Shown one piece after another: positions 1 through 9,316 of a DNA stretch of 64,000 nucleotides. The notes beneath the pieces are model-generated. The model did not search any database. It was not told where the DNA came from and saw only the letters and a program-made list of their open reading frames with translations. Location: contig CAVYPR010000006.1 in the NCBI GenBank assembly GCA_963770505.1, positions 930,001 through 994,000 on the forward strand, in the 5' to 3' direction. The stretch's first letter is position 1. Every line of letters starts with the position of its first letter. A program made the position numbers and the translations under genes. This DNA comes from CAVYPR01 sp963770505 (GTDB taxonomy: Bacteria; Actinomycetota; Acidimicrobiia; Acidimicrobiales; RAAP-2).

Positions 1-1400
1 GCCTCGTTCGACGTCACGGTCTTCCCTGTGCCGTTGACGAAACTGACCTGGACGGTGTCGGTACCGGTGGTGGCGCTTGTGTAGGTGAACTTGGCCTTGC
101 CTGTGGCATTCGTGGTGGTTGTGAACGTCTTGCCGGCGTTCGGCCCCGAGAGGACTTTGAAGGTAACGGCCTGATCAGCAATCGGAACGCCTGTCGTGTT
201 CTGCACCTTCGCTGTGAAGGAGTACGGGCTGCCCACCGGGCTTGTGCCGGAGACCGGACTGAGGACGGCGCCCTCGCCCACCACCGCAGCGGCGGAATTC
301 AGCTCGAACCCTGCGAAGAAGATGTTGTCGTTGTCGGACGGGTTGGTCGTGTCCACCTTGATCGACGTGTCACCTGTCTTGACGAACGGCAACAGTGTGT
401 ACAGCTCGTCTGTGCACCTCGGAGGACCTGGCGGTGTCACGCAGTCCGCTGTGGTTGCTGTCGGGTTCGATGGGTCTGTCGTGTTGTCGCCGATCCCGCC
501 GACGGTGAGCAACTCCCCGTTCCCGCATGTGGCGAACGCGGTCGGTGTGTTGTACTTGCAGATGGCGTCGTCGTTGCCGCCAGCCGCAGACGTCATCAAC
601 TTTGTGTTCACGGTGATGGTGCTGTATTGGCTGGCCCCAGGCTCCGTATCGCCCTGATAGCTGTAGGAATCCCCGATGCTCATGATCAACTTGAGTGTGG
701 GATTGCTCAGCTTGAGTGGTGTGGAGAGTCCGATGCTGAAGCTTGTCCCTGTGGTGTCGAGCGAGCCGAAGAGGAGGCTCACGGTGTTGTTGGTTGGCAG
801 TGTCGGGTCATTCATGATCACCGCCAGGATCTCACCTGTGATCTCTGTGGTTTCGGTGGGCTCGGCGGCCGTGAACTCGACTTTGCCCGCTGGGGCCGCG
901 TTAACAACTGGTGCCACGATTGTCGTGACGTTGGTCCAGACGCTGTTGACATCAAAATTCCCGACCACGTCGTCGGCTGCTGTAAACGAGAGGGACGTAC
1001 CGTCCAAGGTCACTGTGCCGTTCCCTATGGTGTAGCCGGGCACGGCCGCGGCAAGGAGGTACGCCGCCTGGACGGTGGAAGAGGCGGTGTTCTTCTGGAC
1101 GTAAATCGGTCCACCTGCCGGTGTGTTCGTGCCGATGCCTGTCTCAGACATGTACACCTTTCCGGTCACGGTGGTGAACGGGAAGAGGCCGTCAGGGGCA
1201 TCGGCCGTCGTGGGGCTTGCCACGAGACTGTGGTCCTTGGGCGCGCTCGCCACCGTACCGGGGGTCGTTGAAGACGTGGTCGTTGCCGCACTCGTGGAGG
1301 CCGCGAAAGCGGTCAGGGGGACGACGGTTAGTCCGACAGCCAACGAAAGACCCGTGGCAAGACGTAGCATCTTCAGCGGTCGCTTTACGCCCTCATGCAT
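1..1400 (-). CDS. Exported Ig-like domain protein, partial (left edge)
   Basis: Starts at an ATG at 1400 behind a GAGGAGAGAG ribosome site and stays open through the left edge, so only the first 466 codons are present. Residues 1 to about 33 form a Sec signal peptide: basic KRPLK, hydrophobic LSLAVGLTVVPLTAF, likely cleavage after AFA. A Thr/Ser/Pro-rich linker and a Thr/Val/Asn-rich, probably beta-sandwich body follow. The last ~90 residues before the edge read like a bacterial Ig-like (Big_1/invasin type) domain, with strands around ADQAVTFKV and GKAKFTYTS. It is probably a secreted or surface protein; I do not recognise the central part. Codon and base use are less GC-rich than in the core genes, by eye, which suggests an accessory gene. 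Confidence 0.8.
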   Translation of the reverse strand, partial: MHEGVKRPLKMLRLATGLSLAVGLTVVPLTAFAASTSAATTTSSTTPGTVASAPKDHSLVASPTTADAPDGLFPFTTVTGKVYMSETGIGTNTPAGGPIYVQKNTASSTVQAAYLLAAAVPGYTIGNGTVTLDGTSLSFTAADDVVGNFDVNSVWTNVTTIVAPVVNAAPAGKVEFTAAEPTETTEITGEILAVIMNDPTLPTNNTVSLLFGSLDTTGTSFSIGLSTPLKLSNPTLKLIMSIGDSYSYQGDTEPGASQYSTITVNTKLMTSAAGGNDDAICKYNTPTAFATCGNGELLTVGGIGDNTTDPSNPTATTADCVTPPGPPRCTDELYTLLPFVKTGDTSIKVDTTNPSDNDNIFFAGFELNSAAAVVGEGAVLSPVSGTSPVGSPYSFTAKVQNTTGVPIADQAVTFKVLSGPNAGKTFTTTTNATGKAKFTYTSATTGTDTVQVSFVNGTGKTVTSNE

Positions 1401-1848
1401 GGTGACTCTCTCCTCATCGGTGGCGTCTGTGAGCACCGGGTGTTCTGGATGCTGAACCCCGCCGCGCGCCTCACGGAATGGCCGATGAGTAACCCGCTGA
1501 AGCCCGGACGCTTCCAAAATTCCCCGGTGTGGTTCTTTTAACAGGACGACCTCGATAGGTCAAGCGCCTTTTTTGATACGTCACACCGTCGTCAATGCGG
1601 AACTCGTCGATGTGTCTCCGGACCATCTCACCTGAGATTCGAAGCAACGTCTGCTCGGGGCGCACGCCTTTGAGTCTCACGTGATGGCGGCTGACCAAGT
1701 TTGCCCTTCATGGGCTTGCCGCATCGACCCGCGCCGGGATGCACCTACCCATTGCGCCTTTAATGCAAGTGAGCTGGGAGTAGTTCGGCAAGCAGCAGGA
1801 ACGGCACTGGAGCTTCGCTGCACCTTTCATCAGAAACCAGGAGCAGCT
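1401..1848. other. Gap without a convincing gene
   Basis: About 450 bases between the exported Ig-like gene and the broken mazF. A 75-codon minus-strand frame at 1471-1698 exists but has no recognisable domain. Composition is low in GC relative to the window. I see no RNA gene or clear terminator. The stretch may be decayed accessory DNA. Confidence 0.4.
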
Positions 1849-2170
1849 TCAGTACTGAATGCCCAGTGCGTACGGCGATGCCCGGTCGAGTACGGCTCGG
1901 CTCTCGACGTCGAAATGCCCGCCCTGACTTTGGAGCAGTTGCGATTTCGGAACGGTCAGGATGTTGTCAGAGTTGATGACACTGGCCACGGGAGACCATC
2001 CTCGGGCGGACACCGACCTCTGAGCGGGTGCCGCGGATCGTATGCGTGACCGGAGCGCACGTCACCGCCGCCGGAAGCCTTCTTGCTGCGCTCCGGGTGA
2101 GCACGCGTACCGGCCGCCACCCGGCGAGAAGGCCCAGGTCAACCCGGAGGATGTCTCCCCGGGCTACCAA
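1849..2170 (-). pseudogene. Broken MazF/PemK-type mRNA interferase
   Basis: Reading leftward from a TTG at 2170, the frame gives RGDILRVDL, then WRPVRVLTR, then CAPVTHTIRG and SEVGV. These are the ordered motifs of the MazF/PemK toxin fold (RGDIW, RPVlVL, aPiTrtirg, sEV). It then stops near 1967. In another frame the sequence continues with SVINSDNILTVPKSQLL and ends at a TGA at 1849-1851, matching the usual MazF C-terminus (INCDNLLTVPK). The gene is therefore a frameshifted relic of about 105 codons. In the live family the protein cleaves mRNA and is neutralised by a MazE antitoxin; no antitoxin gene is visible upstream. The alternative is a sequencing error in a functional orphan toxin. Confidence 0.6.
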
Positions 2171-2305
2171 TTCGGAGCAATCTCACCTGCGCACCTGGCG
2201 GCGCACTTTGTCCTGATCCCCTGCTGGCTGTGGCCTCGACGGCAGGGTCCTCTCTCACTCCAGACTTGAGACTCCCTCAACGCCTGGGGGGCAGCGCTCC
2301 TACCG

Positions 2306-3343
2306 TCAGGCGTCGCCGAGCAGTCTGTTGATCTCCTGGTTCAGCGCGCTCTGATCGGCCACGTGCACGTAGACGTCGTCAGGGCGACCGGGGCTGGTGC
2401 GCCATGAAAGCCCACCCTCAGGGTTGATGTAGGCGGACCCACCTTGGCCCATCTCGGAGAACAGGTCACCAGGCCCTTGCGTCGCGTAGAGCAGGGTTGG
2501 ACCGTCCCAGTCGCCGTCCCCCGGTGGTCCGCAGCCGAACTCGGCCTCATACACGATGCGCATGGGATTCCTCCCCGGCACCGAGGAGCAAAGCGATCCT
2601 CCCACTTTGGTGGCCACGCCGGTCGTGCCGTCGACCCAGGCAATTGGGGTGGGCCAGTTGCCGTTGACCACATCGCTTGCAGCAGTGAGATCGAGTTTCT
2701 GGTTCGTGAGCGCAGAGGCACCATCGTTGGGGAAGATGCCGTCCTCGATCACCGTCTTCTCCACTTTGGCAGAAATGAGCTCCCGACCATCGAGCTGAGT
2801 GCCGTTACCCGGCTTCGACGAGAGCAAGCTCGCCAGGTTGGCGTAGGAACCTATCGCCACGATGGTGACGCTGTGGTCGGGCTGCTTGGCCAGGATGTCC
2901 CGGTAGAGCGGCACCGCGTCGGGCACATCGCGGCTCGACCGGACCTTGTGGGGCAGCGAGATCGCCAGTTTGTCCGAGTAGCCGTGCGGCGCGGTATTGA
3001 CCTCGGAGTCCGGGAGAGCCCCCAGAGGGATGTCGGGGTGACCGTAGAACGTGTCGATGGCGTCGATGGCGGCCACAGCCGTCGGATTGGGGATGTCGGA
3101 CATGATGGCGAGCACGCGGACCTTGCCCCGCTGCTCGAGCGTGTTGGCCATCCCGACGGCGGTGGCATCGTCCCACCACAATGACAAATCGGTGTCGATG
3201 ATGATCCTCGGAACGGCGGTGGTCCTCTGAGAAGCCGCTGCCGTCGACGACGGTGTGGATGCCGCTATGGCCGCGATCCCGCCGGAGAGGACGACGAGTG
3301 CCGTCCAGATCGATACCGCCCGACGACGACTGCGCACGGCCAC
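2306..3343 (-). CDS. Exported nucleoside hydrolase-like protein
   Basis: Inosine-uridine nucleoside hydrolase family, which hydrolyses the N-glycosidic bond of nucleosides using a Ca2+ held by an N-terminal Asp cluster. The region after the signal reads IIIDTDLSLWWDDATAV, a variant of the DTDxGxDDA motif with extra residues. IAIGSYANLASLL corresponds to the second ligand loop, and IFPNDGASALTN to a later conserved loop. The N-terminus has a basic RSRRR followed by a hydrophobic stretch ending in AAIAAS, so it is probably exported. I place the start at GTG 3343 (GTG 3337 is an alternative) because longer versions run into the MFS gene ending at 3369. Specificity cannot be read from the sequence, and the altered ligand loop makes activity uncertain. 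Confidence 0.75.
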   Translation of the reverse strand: MAVRSRRRAVSIWTALVVLSGGIAAIAASTPSSTAAASQRTTAVPRIIIDTDLSLWWDDATAVGMANTLEQRGKVRVLAIMSDIPNPTAVAAIDAIDTFYGHPDIPLGALPDSEVNTAPHGYSDKLAISLPHKVRSSRDVPDAVPLYRDILAKQPDHSVTIVAIGSYANLASLLSSKPGNGTQLDGRELISAKVEKTVIEDGIFPNDGASALTNQKLDLTAASDVVNGNWPTPIAWVDGTTGVATKVGGSLCSSVPGRNPMRIVYEAEFGCGPPGDGDWDGPTLLYATQGPGDLFSEMGQGGSAYINPEGGLSWRTSPGRPDDVYVHVADQSALNQEINRLLGDA

Positions 3344-3368
3344 CCCCCGATGACAACTGCAACGGATG

Positions 3369-4682
3369 CTAGGTCGTGACGGCCCCCTCCATTTGGGGGG
3401 ACAGCGGTGCAACGGGTCGATCGCCCAGCGACATGAAGACACCAGGACGAAGTGCGCGCGTCAGCATCATCACCACCAGTAAGGCAACTCCGCCGGCCGC
3501 CGTCACTTCCCGCACCCCGGCGTGCGTTCCGACCGCACCCTGGAGCACGGCGCCCACTGGGTACAGGACCCCGAGCGACAACATGTAGAAGCTCAACACC
3601 CGGCCACGAGCATTCGTCGGAGCACGTAGCTGGACAACGGTGTTCAACCCCGACAGCACGCCGATGTAGCTGGCGCCGACCAGCAAGAGTGCGAGGGCCG
3701 ACCACCAAAGTGAGGGTGCCGCCGCATACGCCACCAAGAGCAGCGGGAAGATGAAGATGACAGTCATCAACTGCCTCCTTCGGCCGAAGCGCAGGGCAAA
3801 GGCCGGGAGGATGACCGCGCCCAGCACAGCCCCCACACCCTGTGCCGTTACAAGAACGGCGGTGCCAAAACTCCCCCGATGGCCCGATCCCATGTGCAAC
3901 GCGTCGATCGCCATAGCCGGCACCAGGGCGATGAACGGTGAGCCCAGGAGCGCCACGACGCCGATCAAGAGGATCGCCGCTCGACAACCCGGCTCCTTGG
4001 CGGCCACGCGGGCGCCGTCGGCGATGCTGTGCAAGACGCGCGACCGGCCGCTCACCGGTTTGGGGGCGGGGAGCCGCACGAAGGCCAGAGCGACCAGCAC
4101 GGCAGCGAAGGAAGCAGCGTTGCAGGCGAAGGCGAGCTGGTAGGAGCCAAACGCCAGGACCACGCCGGCGAGCACCGGGCCGATGACCCGTCCCAGGTTG
4201 TACTGCGCTGACGAGAGGGACACCGCGGCGAGGATGTCCTCACGGCGTTCCACTAGGTCGGGAAGCATGGCCTGGTAGGAGGGGAATCCGATGGCCCCGG
4301 CCGCGCCGCCGAGAAACGCCATGATCACCGCTGTAACGGGCGTCGCCCTCCCCGTCGCGGCGAGTGCCGTGAGGACCGCGGCCATCAGCATCTCGGCGCC
4401 CGTGGTGAGCATCAACCAGCGGCGCCGGTCGAGCCTGTCGGCCAATGCGCCCCCAACCGGAGACAAGAGACCCACCGGGATGAAGGCTGCGGCGGCCACC
4501 AGGCCGGTCCAGAGCGGGTCGTGCGTGCGGGCCGTCACGAAGATCCCGAGGGCCACCGCCTGCATCCAGGACCCGATGCTTGAAACCATGGCCGCTGACC
4601 ACAACAGGGCGAAATTGCGGGACTTCAGCGGTCGCAGCGTGCGCACGGACACGTTCGGAGAGTATCGCAGGGGCTTTTCCAC
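3369..4682 (-). CDS. MFS transporter, MFS_3/EntS-like
   Basis: 437 residues with about twelve hydrophobic segments. The first helix region (SRNFALLWSAAMVSSIGSWMQAVAL) and the loop GGALADRLDRRRWL are typical of the drug/siderophore exporter branch of the major facilitator superfamily (MFS_3, EntS-like). It would sit in the cytoplasmic membrane and export small molecules by proton antiport; the substrate is unknown. It ends 25 bases before the start of the nucleoside hydrolase on the same strand, so the two could be cotranscribed. It is divergent from the phospholipase gene. ATG 4682 is taken as the start because the MFS fold begins about 20 residues later. Confidence 0.85.
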   Translation of the reverse strand: MEKPLRYSPNVSVRTLRPLKSRNFALLWSAAMVSSIGSWMQAVALGIFVTARTHDPLWTGLVAAAAFIPVGLLSPVGGALADRLDRRRWLMLTTGAEMLMAAVLTALAATGRATPVTAVIMAFLGGAAGAIGFPSYQAMLPDLVERREDILAAVSLSSAQYNLGRVIGPVLAGVVLAFGSYQLAFACNAASFAAVLVALAFVRLPAPKPVSGRSRVLHSIADGARVAAKEPGCRAAILLIGVVALLGSPFIALVPAMAIDALHMGSGHRGSFGTAVLVTAQGVGAVLGAVILPAFALRFGRRRQLMTVIFIFPLLLVAYAAAPSLWWSALALLLVGASYIGVLSGLNTVVQLRAPTNARGRVLSFYMLSLGVLYPVGAVLQGAVGTHAGVREVTAAGGVALLVVMMLTRALRPGVFMSLGDRPVAPLSPQMEGAVTT

Positions 4683-4895
4683 CAGAGCCCCCGCGTAAGG
4701 GCCCGGTTTCTCTCGTCAGGCCTTTGCGGTGAACGCCAGCGGGGGCAGGCAACGGAGGTCGTTCCCCTCCCCGGCCAAGTGGCACTCCCTCGGCTCAGGC
4801 TGAGGACGCCGGCTCGCTTCCCGCCATCTCCACTGCCACCACTGCTTCCCGGGCTGGTGCGTTGCATCAGACGCAAGGGCTCACGCCGAGTCCGC

Positions 4896-4923
4896 TTGAC
4901 GCTCTCGGAACCCATGTTCTAAT
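4896..4923 (+). promoter_or_regulatory. Candidate promoter for the phospholipase gene (leaderless)
   Basis: TTGACG at 4896-4901 and TCTAAT at 4918-4923 are separated by 16 bases, each one mismatch from the sigma-70 consensus. Transcription would begin near 4930-4932, on the ATG at 4932. This implies a leaderless mRNA and supports that start over the in-frame TTG at 4923. Confidence 0.55.
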
Positions 4924-4931
4924 TGGAAACG

Positions 4932-6326
4932 ATGAGCGCAGATCGCGGCTGGTCGAGACGTCAGGTCCTCCAGGGGGCGCTCGGGATCGGAGCAGCGACC
5001 ATCGGGGTCAATGCCCTCGAGGCCGCTGTCTCGGGCGCGAGCGCCGCACCCACCTCCCGCCTGCTCCCCCGCTCCAAGTGGCGCCGCCCCGGATCCCTGC
5101 CCGACCCCGGCCTGCCTGAGGGCACCGACACGCTGCCTCTGATCGACCACATCGTGGTCGTCATGCAGGAGAACCATTCCTTCGACAACTACCTCGGCAT
5201 GCTTGGCCGAGGCGACGGGTTCACCCTCGACCGCCACGGCCGCCCGACGAACACGAACCCGGACCCCAGCGGGGGCTACGTCCGCGCCTTTCACGAGACT
5301 GACACCTGCCAAGCCGGAAACGTCACCCAGACCTGGAACGCCAGCCACATCCAGTACGGGGACGGCCGCAACGACGGGTTCATCGGCCCTGGGAGCAGCA
5401 GCGACTGGTCGATGGCGTACTACACGAAAGAGGAGATTCCCTTCTACCACTCCCTGGCTGGCACGTTCCCGGTCTGCGACCGTTACTTCTGCTCGGTACT
5501 GGCGCAGACGTATCCCAACCGCCGTTTCCTGCTGGCTGGTACGGCCTTCGGACTGATCGCCACCGAGGACTCGTCGATCACCGGGATCCCACCCAACGGG
5601 ACCATCTTCGACCGTCTCGACGCTCACGGCATCAGCTGGGCGGGCTATGCCACCAACGTCTCCACGCTGTTGGTGATCGCCGACGTCGTGAACAAGAATC
5701 CCGGGCGGATCAAGACGATCGACCAGTTCTACGCCGATGCCAAAGCAGGCTCGCTGCCGGCGGTCTGCTACGTCGATCCGAACATCCTGACGGGCACCGA
5801 AGAGAACCCCCAGGACCTTTCGATCGGCGAGAATTTCGTCTCCACGGTGGTCAGCTCGGTGATGAACGGCCCGGCGTGGGACCGAACCTTGCTGGTATGG
5901 ACCTATGACGAGCACGGCGGCTACTACGACCATGTTCCGCCACCGCCGGCAATACCGCCTGACAACATTCCGCCCGACATCACCGCATCCGATCAGCCCG
6001 GCGGGTACGACCGCTACGGCTTCCGTGTTCCGGCCGTTGTGGTGTCACCCCACAGCAAGCGAGATTTCGTCTCCCACACGGTCTACGACCACACGTCGGT
6101 GCTGAAGACGATCGAGCGCAAGTGGAACCTTCCCGCGATGACGTACCGGGACGCCAACGCCAACGACCTGCTCGACTGCCTCGACTTCGGCTACCCCGCC
6201 TTCGCCGATCCCCCATTCCTTGCGGCGCCGGGGAACCCCACAGGAGTCTCGCGGTGTGAGCCGGCATCGGCCGGGGAGCAGCCGCCCTTTGCTGCCTTCG
6301 TCAAGACCCCCGGTCCGACGGTGTGA
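4932..6326 (+). CDS. Tat-exported phospholipase C / acid phosphatase family protein
   Basis: Phosphoesterase family (PLC/AcpA). The N-terminus carries a twin-arginine signal, SRRQVLQGALGIGAATIG, so it is folded and then exported by Tat. Active-site motifs are present in order: VVVMQENHSFDNYLG, TYPNRRFLLAG, TYDEHGGYYDHVPPP, and FRVPAVVVSPHSK followed by DHTSVLKTIERKW. These match metal-dependent phospholipase C and acid phosphatases that cleave phosphodiester head groups. At 464 residues it is shorter than the Pseudomonas haemolytic PLC type and lacks its C-terminal repeats. ATG 4932 is chosen because a promoter places the transcript start there. The lipid or phosphate-scavenging substrate is not evident. 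Confidence 0.85.
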   Translation: MSADRGWSRRQVLQGALGIGAATIGVNALEAAVSGASAAPTSRLLPRSKWRRPGSLPDPGLPEGTDTLPLIDHIVVVMQENHSFDNYLGMLGRGDGFTLDRHGRPTNTNPDPSGGYVRAFHETDTCQAGNVTQTWNASHIQYGDGRNDGFIGPGSSSDWSMAYYTKEEIPFYHSLAGTFPVCDRYFCSVLAQTYPNRRFLLAGTAFGLIATEDSSITGIPPNGTIFDRLDAHGISWAGYATNVSTLLVIADVVNKNPGRIKTIDQFYADAKAGSLPAVCYVDPNILTGTEENPQDLSIGENFVSTVVSSVMNGPAWDRTLLVWTYDEHGGYYDHVPPPPAIPPDNIPPDITASDQPGGYDRYGFRVPAVVVSPHSKRDFVSHTVYDHTSVLKTIERKWNLPAMTYRDANANDLLDCLDFGYPAFADPPFLAAPGNPTGVSRCEPASAGEQPPFAAFVKTPGPTV

Positions 6327-6860
6327 GGTAACGCCCGTCCCGGCATCGCCTGCGGAACCTGTCGACGCACTCGGCCTTGCCGGGTCCGATCGCCCGACGG
6401 TCTCGCGGTTGGTGTGGCAATCATGGTGCCGGGACGCCCAGATGCCGCCGGCGACCGCGGTCGAGCAGTAGGGCACCGGTCGGAACCAGTGAGTCACCGC
6501 CCCGACACCGGTCACCTTGGTGCCGCCGGAACCTCAACCTCGCTCAGCGCCACCGGCAGTGCGTGGAAGTGGCGAAGCGCTCTGCGGTGAGCTCCTTGAC
6601 CCCCGACCCACGGCAGCAGCTCATGTAGCTGACGACTCGGCGTCCCACATGCCCGCCTCAGTTGACCTCGACGTGCCAGATGCGGCGGACCTTCGCCATT
6701 CCCCAGCTCGAAAGGTGGTCGAAAGGGCGGCTCGACTTCATTTGGAACTACCGGGCACCGCGAGGGCCTCAGCTGGGGTGTTCGGCAGGAAGGAGGTACG
6801 GAAGACCCTTCACTCACGGCGGGTCGGGTGCTACGCCAGTCGTTGAGACGGGGAGGCACC
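6327..6860. other. 534-base gap without a convincing gene
   Basis: Between the phospholipase gene and the binding-protein gene. Open frames exist on both strands, but none has a recognisable domain, a good ribosome site and an unbroken length together. I see no tRNA, hairpin terminator or repeat. The last ten bases hold the GGGAGG ribosome site of the next gene. Confidence 0.4.
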
Positions 6861-8210
6861 ATGTCAGTACCAGGTGGCCGAAGTGTCCTTTTGAGCGTGA
6901 TCTCGGCCGTGATGGCCTGCTCGATGGCCGTTGGCTCCATGGCCGTCGCCGCCGGGGCAGCCACCAAGGGACCGCCGTCGCCGACCTCGTCGCTCCAGTG
7001 CGCGCCAGGGCTCGGCACAGGCTCCCCCGGGGTGACGTCCAAGCTGATCAATGTGGCGGCCGTCTCCACTCTGACCGGGCCACTCTCGGCTGACTTTGCG
7101 GCACTCGTGCCCGGCGCGGAGGCCTACTTCGACACAGTCGACGCCCACGGTGGTGTCAACGGGCGCAAGATCGTCCTGGCTCACAGCTTGAACGATGTCG
7201 GCACAGGGACCCGGTTCGAGAGCGAGACGCACGTCGCCATCGACCAGGACAACGCCTTCGCGGTCCTCGTCTCCTCCTACTGGTTCACCCCGACGTACTT
7301 CACCTCGACCTGCACGCCGACCTACGGGTTCAACGTGACCGGCGACTGGACAGCGGCACCGAACCTCTTCGCCGCCGGCGGATCCGTGGAGAACTACGCG
7401 TCGACCGCCCCATCGATCGCCTACCTGGCGAAGACGCTCAAGGTGAAGTCCCTGGCCGCCCTCGCCTACGGGGTCTCGAGCTCCTCGGATGCCTGCAAGG
7501 CCGACGTCACAGCGCTCAGGAAGGCCGGGTTCACGATCAGCTACTCCGACCTGGAGCTCACACCACTCAACCCTAATCTCGTACCCGACGTGCAACGCAT
7601 CCGCGATGCAGGATCCGGGCTCATCGTGAGCTGCCTGACAGTGAACGGCAACATCGCCCTTTCCCGGGACATCAAGCTGTACGGGTTGCACGTGAAGCAG
7701 CTCTGGCAGACAGTTGTCAGCCAGTCCGTCGTCAACAAGGACTCCAAGCTCATCCAGGGCGTGTACTTCAGGGTCACCAACGTGCCCCTGCAGGCGAACG
7801 TGAAATTCCCCGGGACCTACCCCGGGCTGGCGGCGTACCTGTCGGCCATGAAGCGATACGAACCCACCTACCTCGGCGACAACACGGCCCTGCAGGGTTG
7901 GGAGTCGGCGGCGCTGCTGGCGGCCGGTATCAAGGCGGCCGGGAGTCACCTGACGCAAGCCAACGTGGTCAAGGCGACCAACCAGCTGACAACCTTCACC
8001 GCCAACGGCATCAACACGCCGATGAACTGGACCAGGACACACACGTACTCGACGGCCCCCTTCTGCAGCGCCTTCGTCCAGGTCCAGGGGACGAAGCTCC
8101 AGCCTGTCCTCGGCAAGGGGAAGCAGGTGTTCCTGTGCTTCGGCAGCACAGCGAAGCGCTCCACACCGGTCCCCACCTTGCCGGGGGCACCCGGCCCCGC
8201 CGAAGGCTGA
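6861..8210 (+). CDS. Periplasmic-binding-protein-like ABC transporter substrate-binding protein
   Basis: Leu/Ile/Val-binding-protein type (Peripla_BP_6). ATG 6861 follows GGGAGG by four bases. Residues 1 to about 35 are a signal peptide (SVLLSVISAVMACSMAVGSMAVAAGAA). The mature start VTSKLINVAAVSTLTGPLSADFAALVPGAEAYFDTVDAHGGVNGRKI is the classic first lobe of class-I branched-chain amino-acid receptors, here carrying several Cys residues. No permease or ATPase genes lie nearby, so it is an orphan receptor that must share a transporter or act as a sensor. The ligand is unknown; hydrophobic amino acids, amides or aromatic acids are usual for the family. Confidence 0.85.
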   Translation: MSVPGGRSVLLSVISAVMACSMAVGSMAVAAGAATKGPPSPTSSLQCAPGLGTGSPGVTSKLINVAAVSTLTGPLSADFAALVPGAEAYFDTVDAHGGVNGRKIVLAHSLNDVGTGTRFESETHVAIDQDNAFAVLVSSYWFTPTYFTSTCTPTYGFNVTGDWTAAPNLFAAGGSVENYASTAPSIAYLAKTLKVKSLAALAYGVSSSSDACKADVTALRKAGFTISYSDLELTPLNPNLVPDVQRIRDAGSGLIVSCLTVNGNIALSRDIKLYGLHVKQLWQTVVSQSVVNKDSKLIQGVYFRVTNVPLQANVKFPGTYPGLAAYLSAMKRYEPTYLGDNTALQGWESAALLAAGIKAAGSHLTQANVVKATNQLTTFTANGINTPMNWTRTHTYSTAPFCSAFVQVQGTKLQPVLGKGKQVFLCFGSTAKRSTPVPTLPGAPGPAEG

Positions 8211-8352
8211 GCGCCCTCGGGGCTGGCAACGGCGTCCCTCCTCGAAGCAGCCCTGCCGCCGGGCGACCCCGCTCGGTGGCCGACTTCGCACACACGATGC
8301 TCTGGGGCGGAGCCGGGCACGACCGGCCCCCGCGGTGGGTACGGTGGCACCC

Positions 8353-8796
8353 ATGGCCTACATGCGACTCGCAAACTTCCCCGAGCGGTGCGCCGCCGGC
8401 GTCATGATCCTCAACGCCGGCATCGGCAAGCTCAAGCCCGCCAAGGAGCAGGCCGACGCCGTGCACGGCATGGCCAAGGGCACCTACCCGTTCCTCGAGG
8501 ACATGGCCCCCGAGCAGTTCACCAAGGCGCTCGGCGTGTCCGAAGTGGTGCTCGGCGGGGCCCTGCTCCTCCCAATGGTCGGCGACGGGGTGGCTGGGGT
8601 GGGGTTGACGGCCTTCGCCGCCGGCCTGATCGGCCTCTATCTCAAGACCCCCGGCATGCGCCGCGAGAACAGCCTCCGGCCGAGCCAGCAGGGAACGGCC
8701 ATCGCCAAGGACGTCTGGCTGCTCGGGATCGGCCTCGGGCTGGTCGCCGACACCCTGCGTCACAAGCGGCGGACGTGGGCGACAACGCCCTCCTAA
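8353..8796 (+). CDS. DoxX-like integral membrane protein
   Basis: 147 residues with about four hydrophobic segments: around AAGVMILNAGIGKL, FTKALGVSEVVLGGALLLPMV, GVGLTAFAAGLIGLYL and VWLLGIGLGLVAD. The pattern suits a small DoxX/DUF4267-like membrane protein of unknown role. The start is ATG 8353, because TACGGT at 8340-8345 lies seven bases upstream and would give a leaderless transcript; GTG 8335 is the alternative. It converges with the DUF2505 gene, with only ten bases between. Confidence 0.7.
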   Translation: MAYMRLANFPERCAAGVMILNAGIGKLKPAKEQADAVHGMAKGTYPFLEDMAPEQFTKALGVSEVVLGGALLLPMVGDGVAGVGLTAFAAGLIGLYLKTPGMRRENSLRPSQQGTAIAKDVWLLGIGLGLVADTLRHKRRTWATTPS

Positions 8797-8806
8797 CAGG
8801 ACCAGC

Positions 8807-9295
8807 TCAGGGGACCAGCCACTCCTCCAGCAATTCGGCCTCCCCAGCCAGATGCTCGCGGTAGCCGTTCACGATGCCCCGCTCGGCCGACGTTCCCACC
8901 AGCGGGACGTGGACGTGGATCTCACCCTCGGTCACCCGGCGGGTGCCGCCGCCCTCCTCCACGAACCGGTCCCGTCCCGAGGCGGTCATCCGATCGGGGT
9001 AGTGGTCGGGCACCACCACGAACCTGATCGTGCTGGTCGTCCGGTGCACGTGAGCCTCGATTACCCACGTCAGCTTGGATGGGTCGACCACCGCCCTCAC
9101 CGGCGCCGACACCTGGCCCTTGTAGGTGAAGCGAACCTTGACCCTGATGCTCCCTCCCACCTCCTCTCGCTCGAGGAGCTCGGGCTGTCCGAGCTTGGGC
9201 ATTGAGCCGAGGGCGTCGTAGAAGGCCGGGTCGCAGTAGGCGTCGAGGATCTCGGCCCGCGGCGCCTTGATGACCTGCTCGAACTCGAACCGCAC
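8807..9295 (-). CDS. DUF2505 family (SRPBCC-like) protein
   Basis: 162 residues. The N-terminus FEFEQVIKAPRAEILDAYCDPAFYDALG and the central VKVRFTYKGQVSAPVRAVVDPSKLTWVIE are characteristic of DUF2505, an actinobacterial family with the START/SRPBCC hydrophobic-pocket fold. A small-lipid or hydrophobic-ligand role is usual for the fold but unproven. GTG 9295 has a GAGGGAG ribosome site. It ends the leftward run that begins with the PPOX and amidohydrolase genes, starting 21 bases after the amidohydrolase stop, so it is likely cotranscribed with them. Confidence 0.8.
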   Translation of the reverse strand: MRFEFEQVIKAPRAEILDAYCDPAFYDALGSMPKLGQPELLEREEVGGSIRVKVRFTYKGQVSAPVRAVVDPSKLTWVIEAHVHRTTSTIRFVVVPDHYPDRMTASGRDRFVEEGGGTRRVTEGEIHVHVPLVGTSAERGIVNGYREHLAGEAELLEEWLVP

Positions 9296-9316
9296 GGTGC
9301 TCCCTCGAGGTCTTCG

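Noticed and set aside
1471..1698. 75-codon minus-strand frame
   Set aside because: No domain, no good ribosome site, low-GC decayed-looking region.
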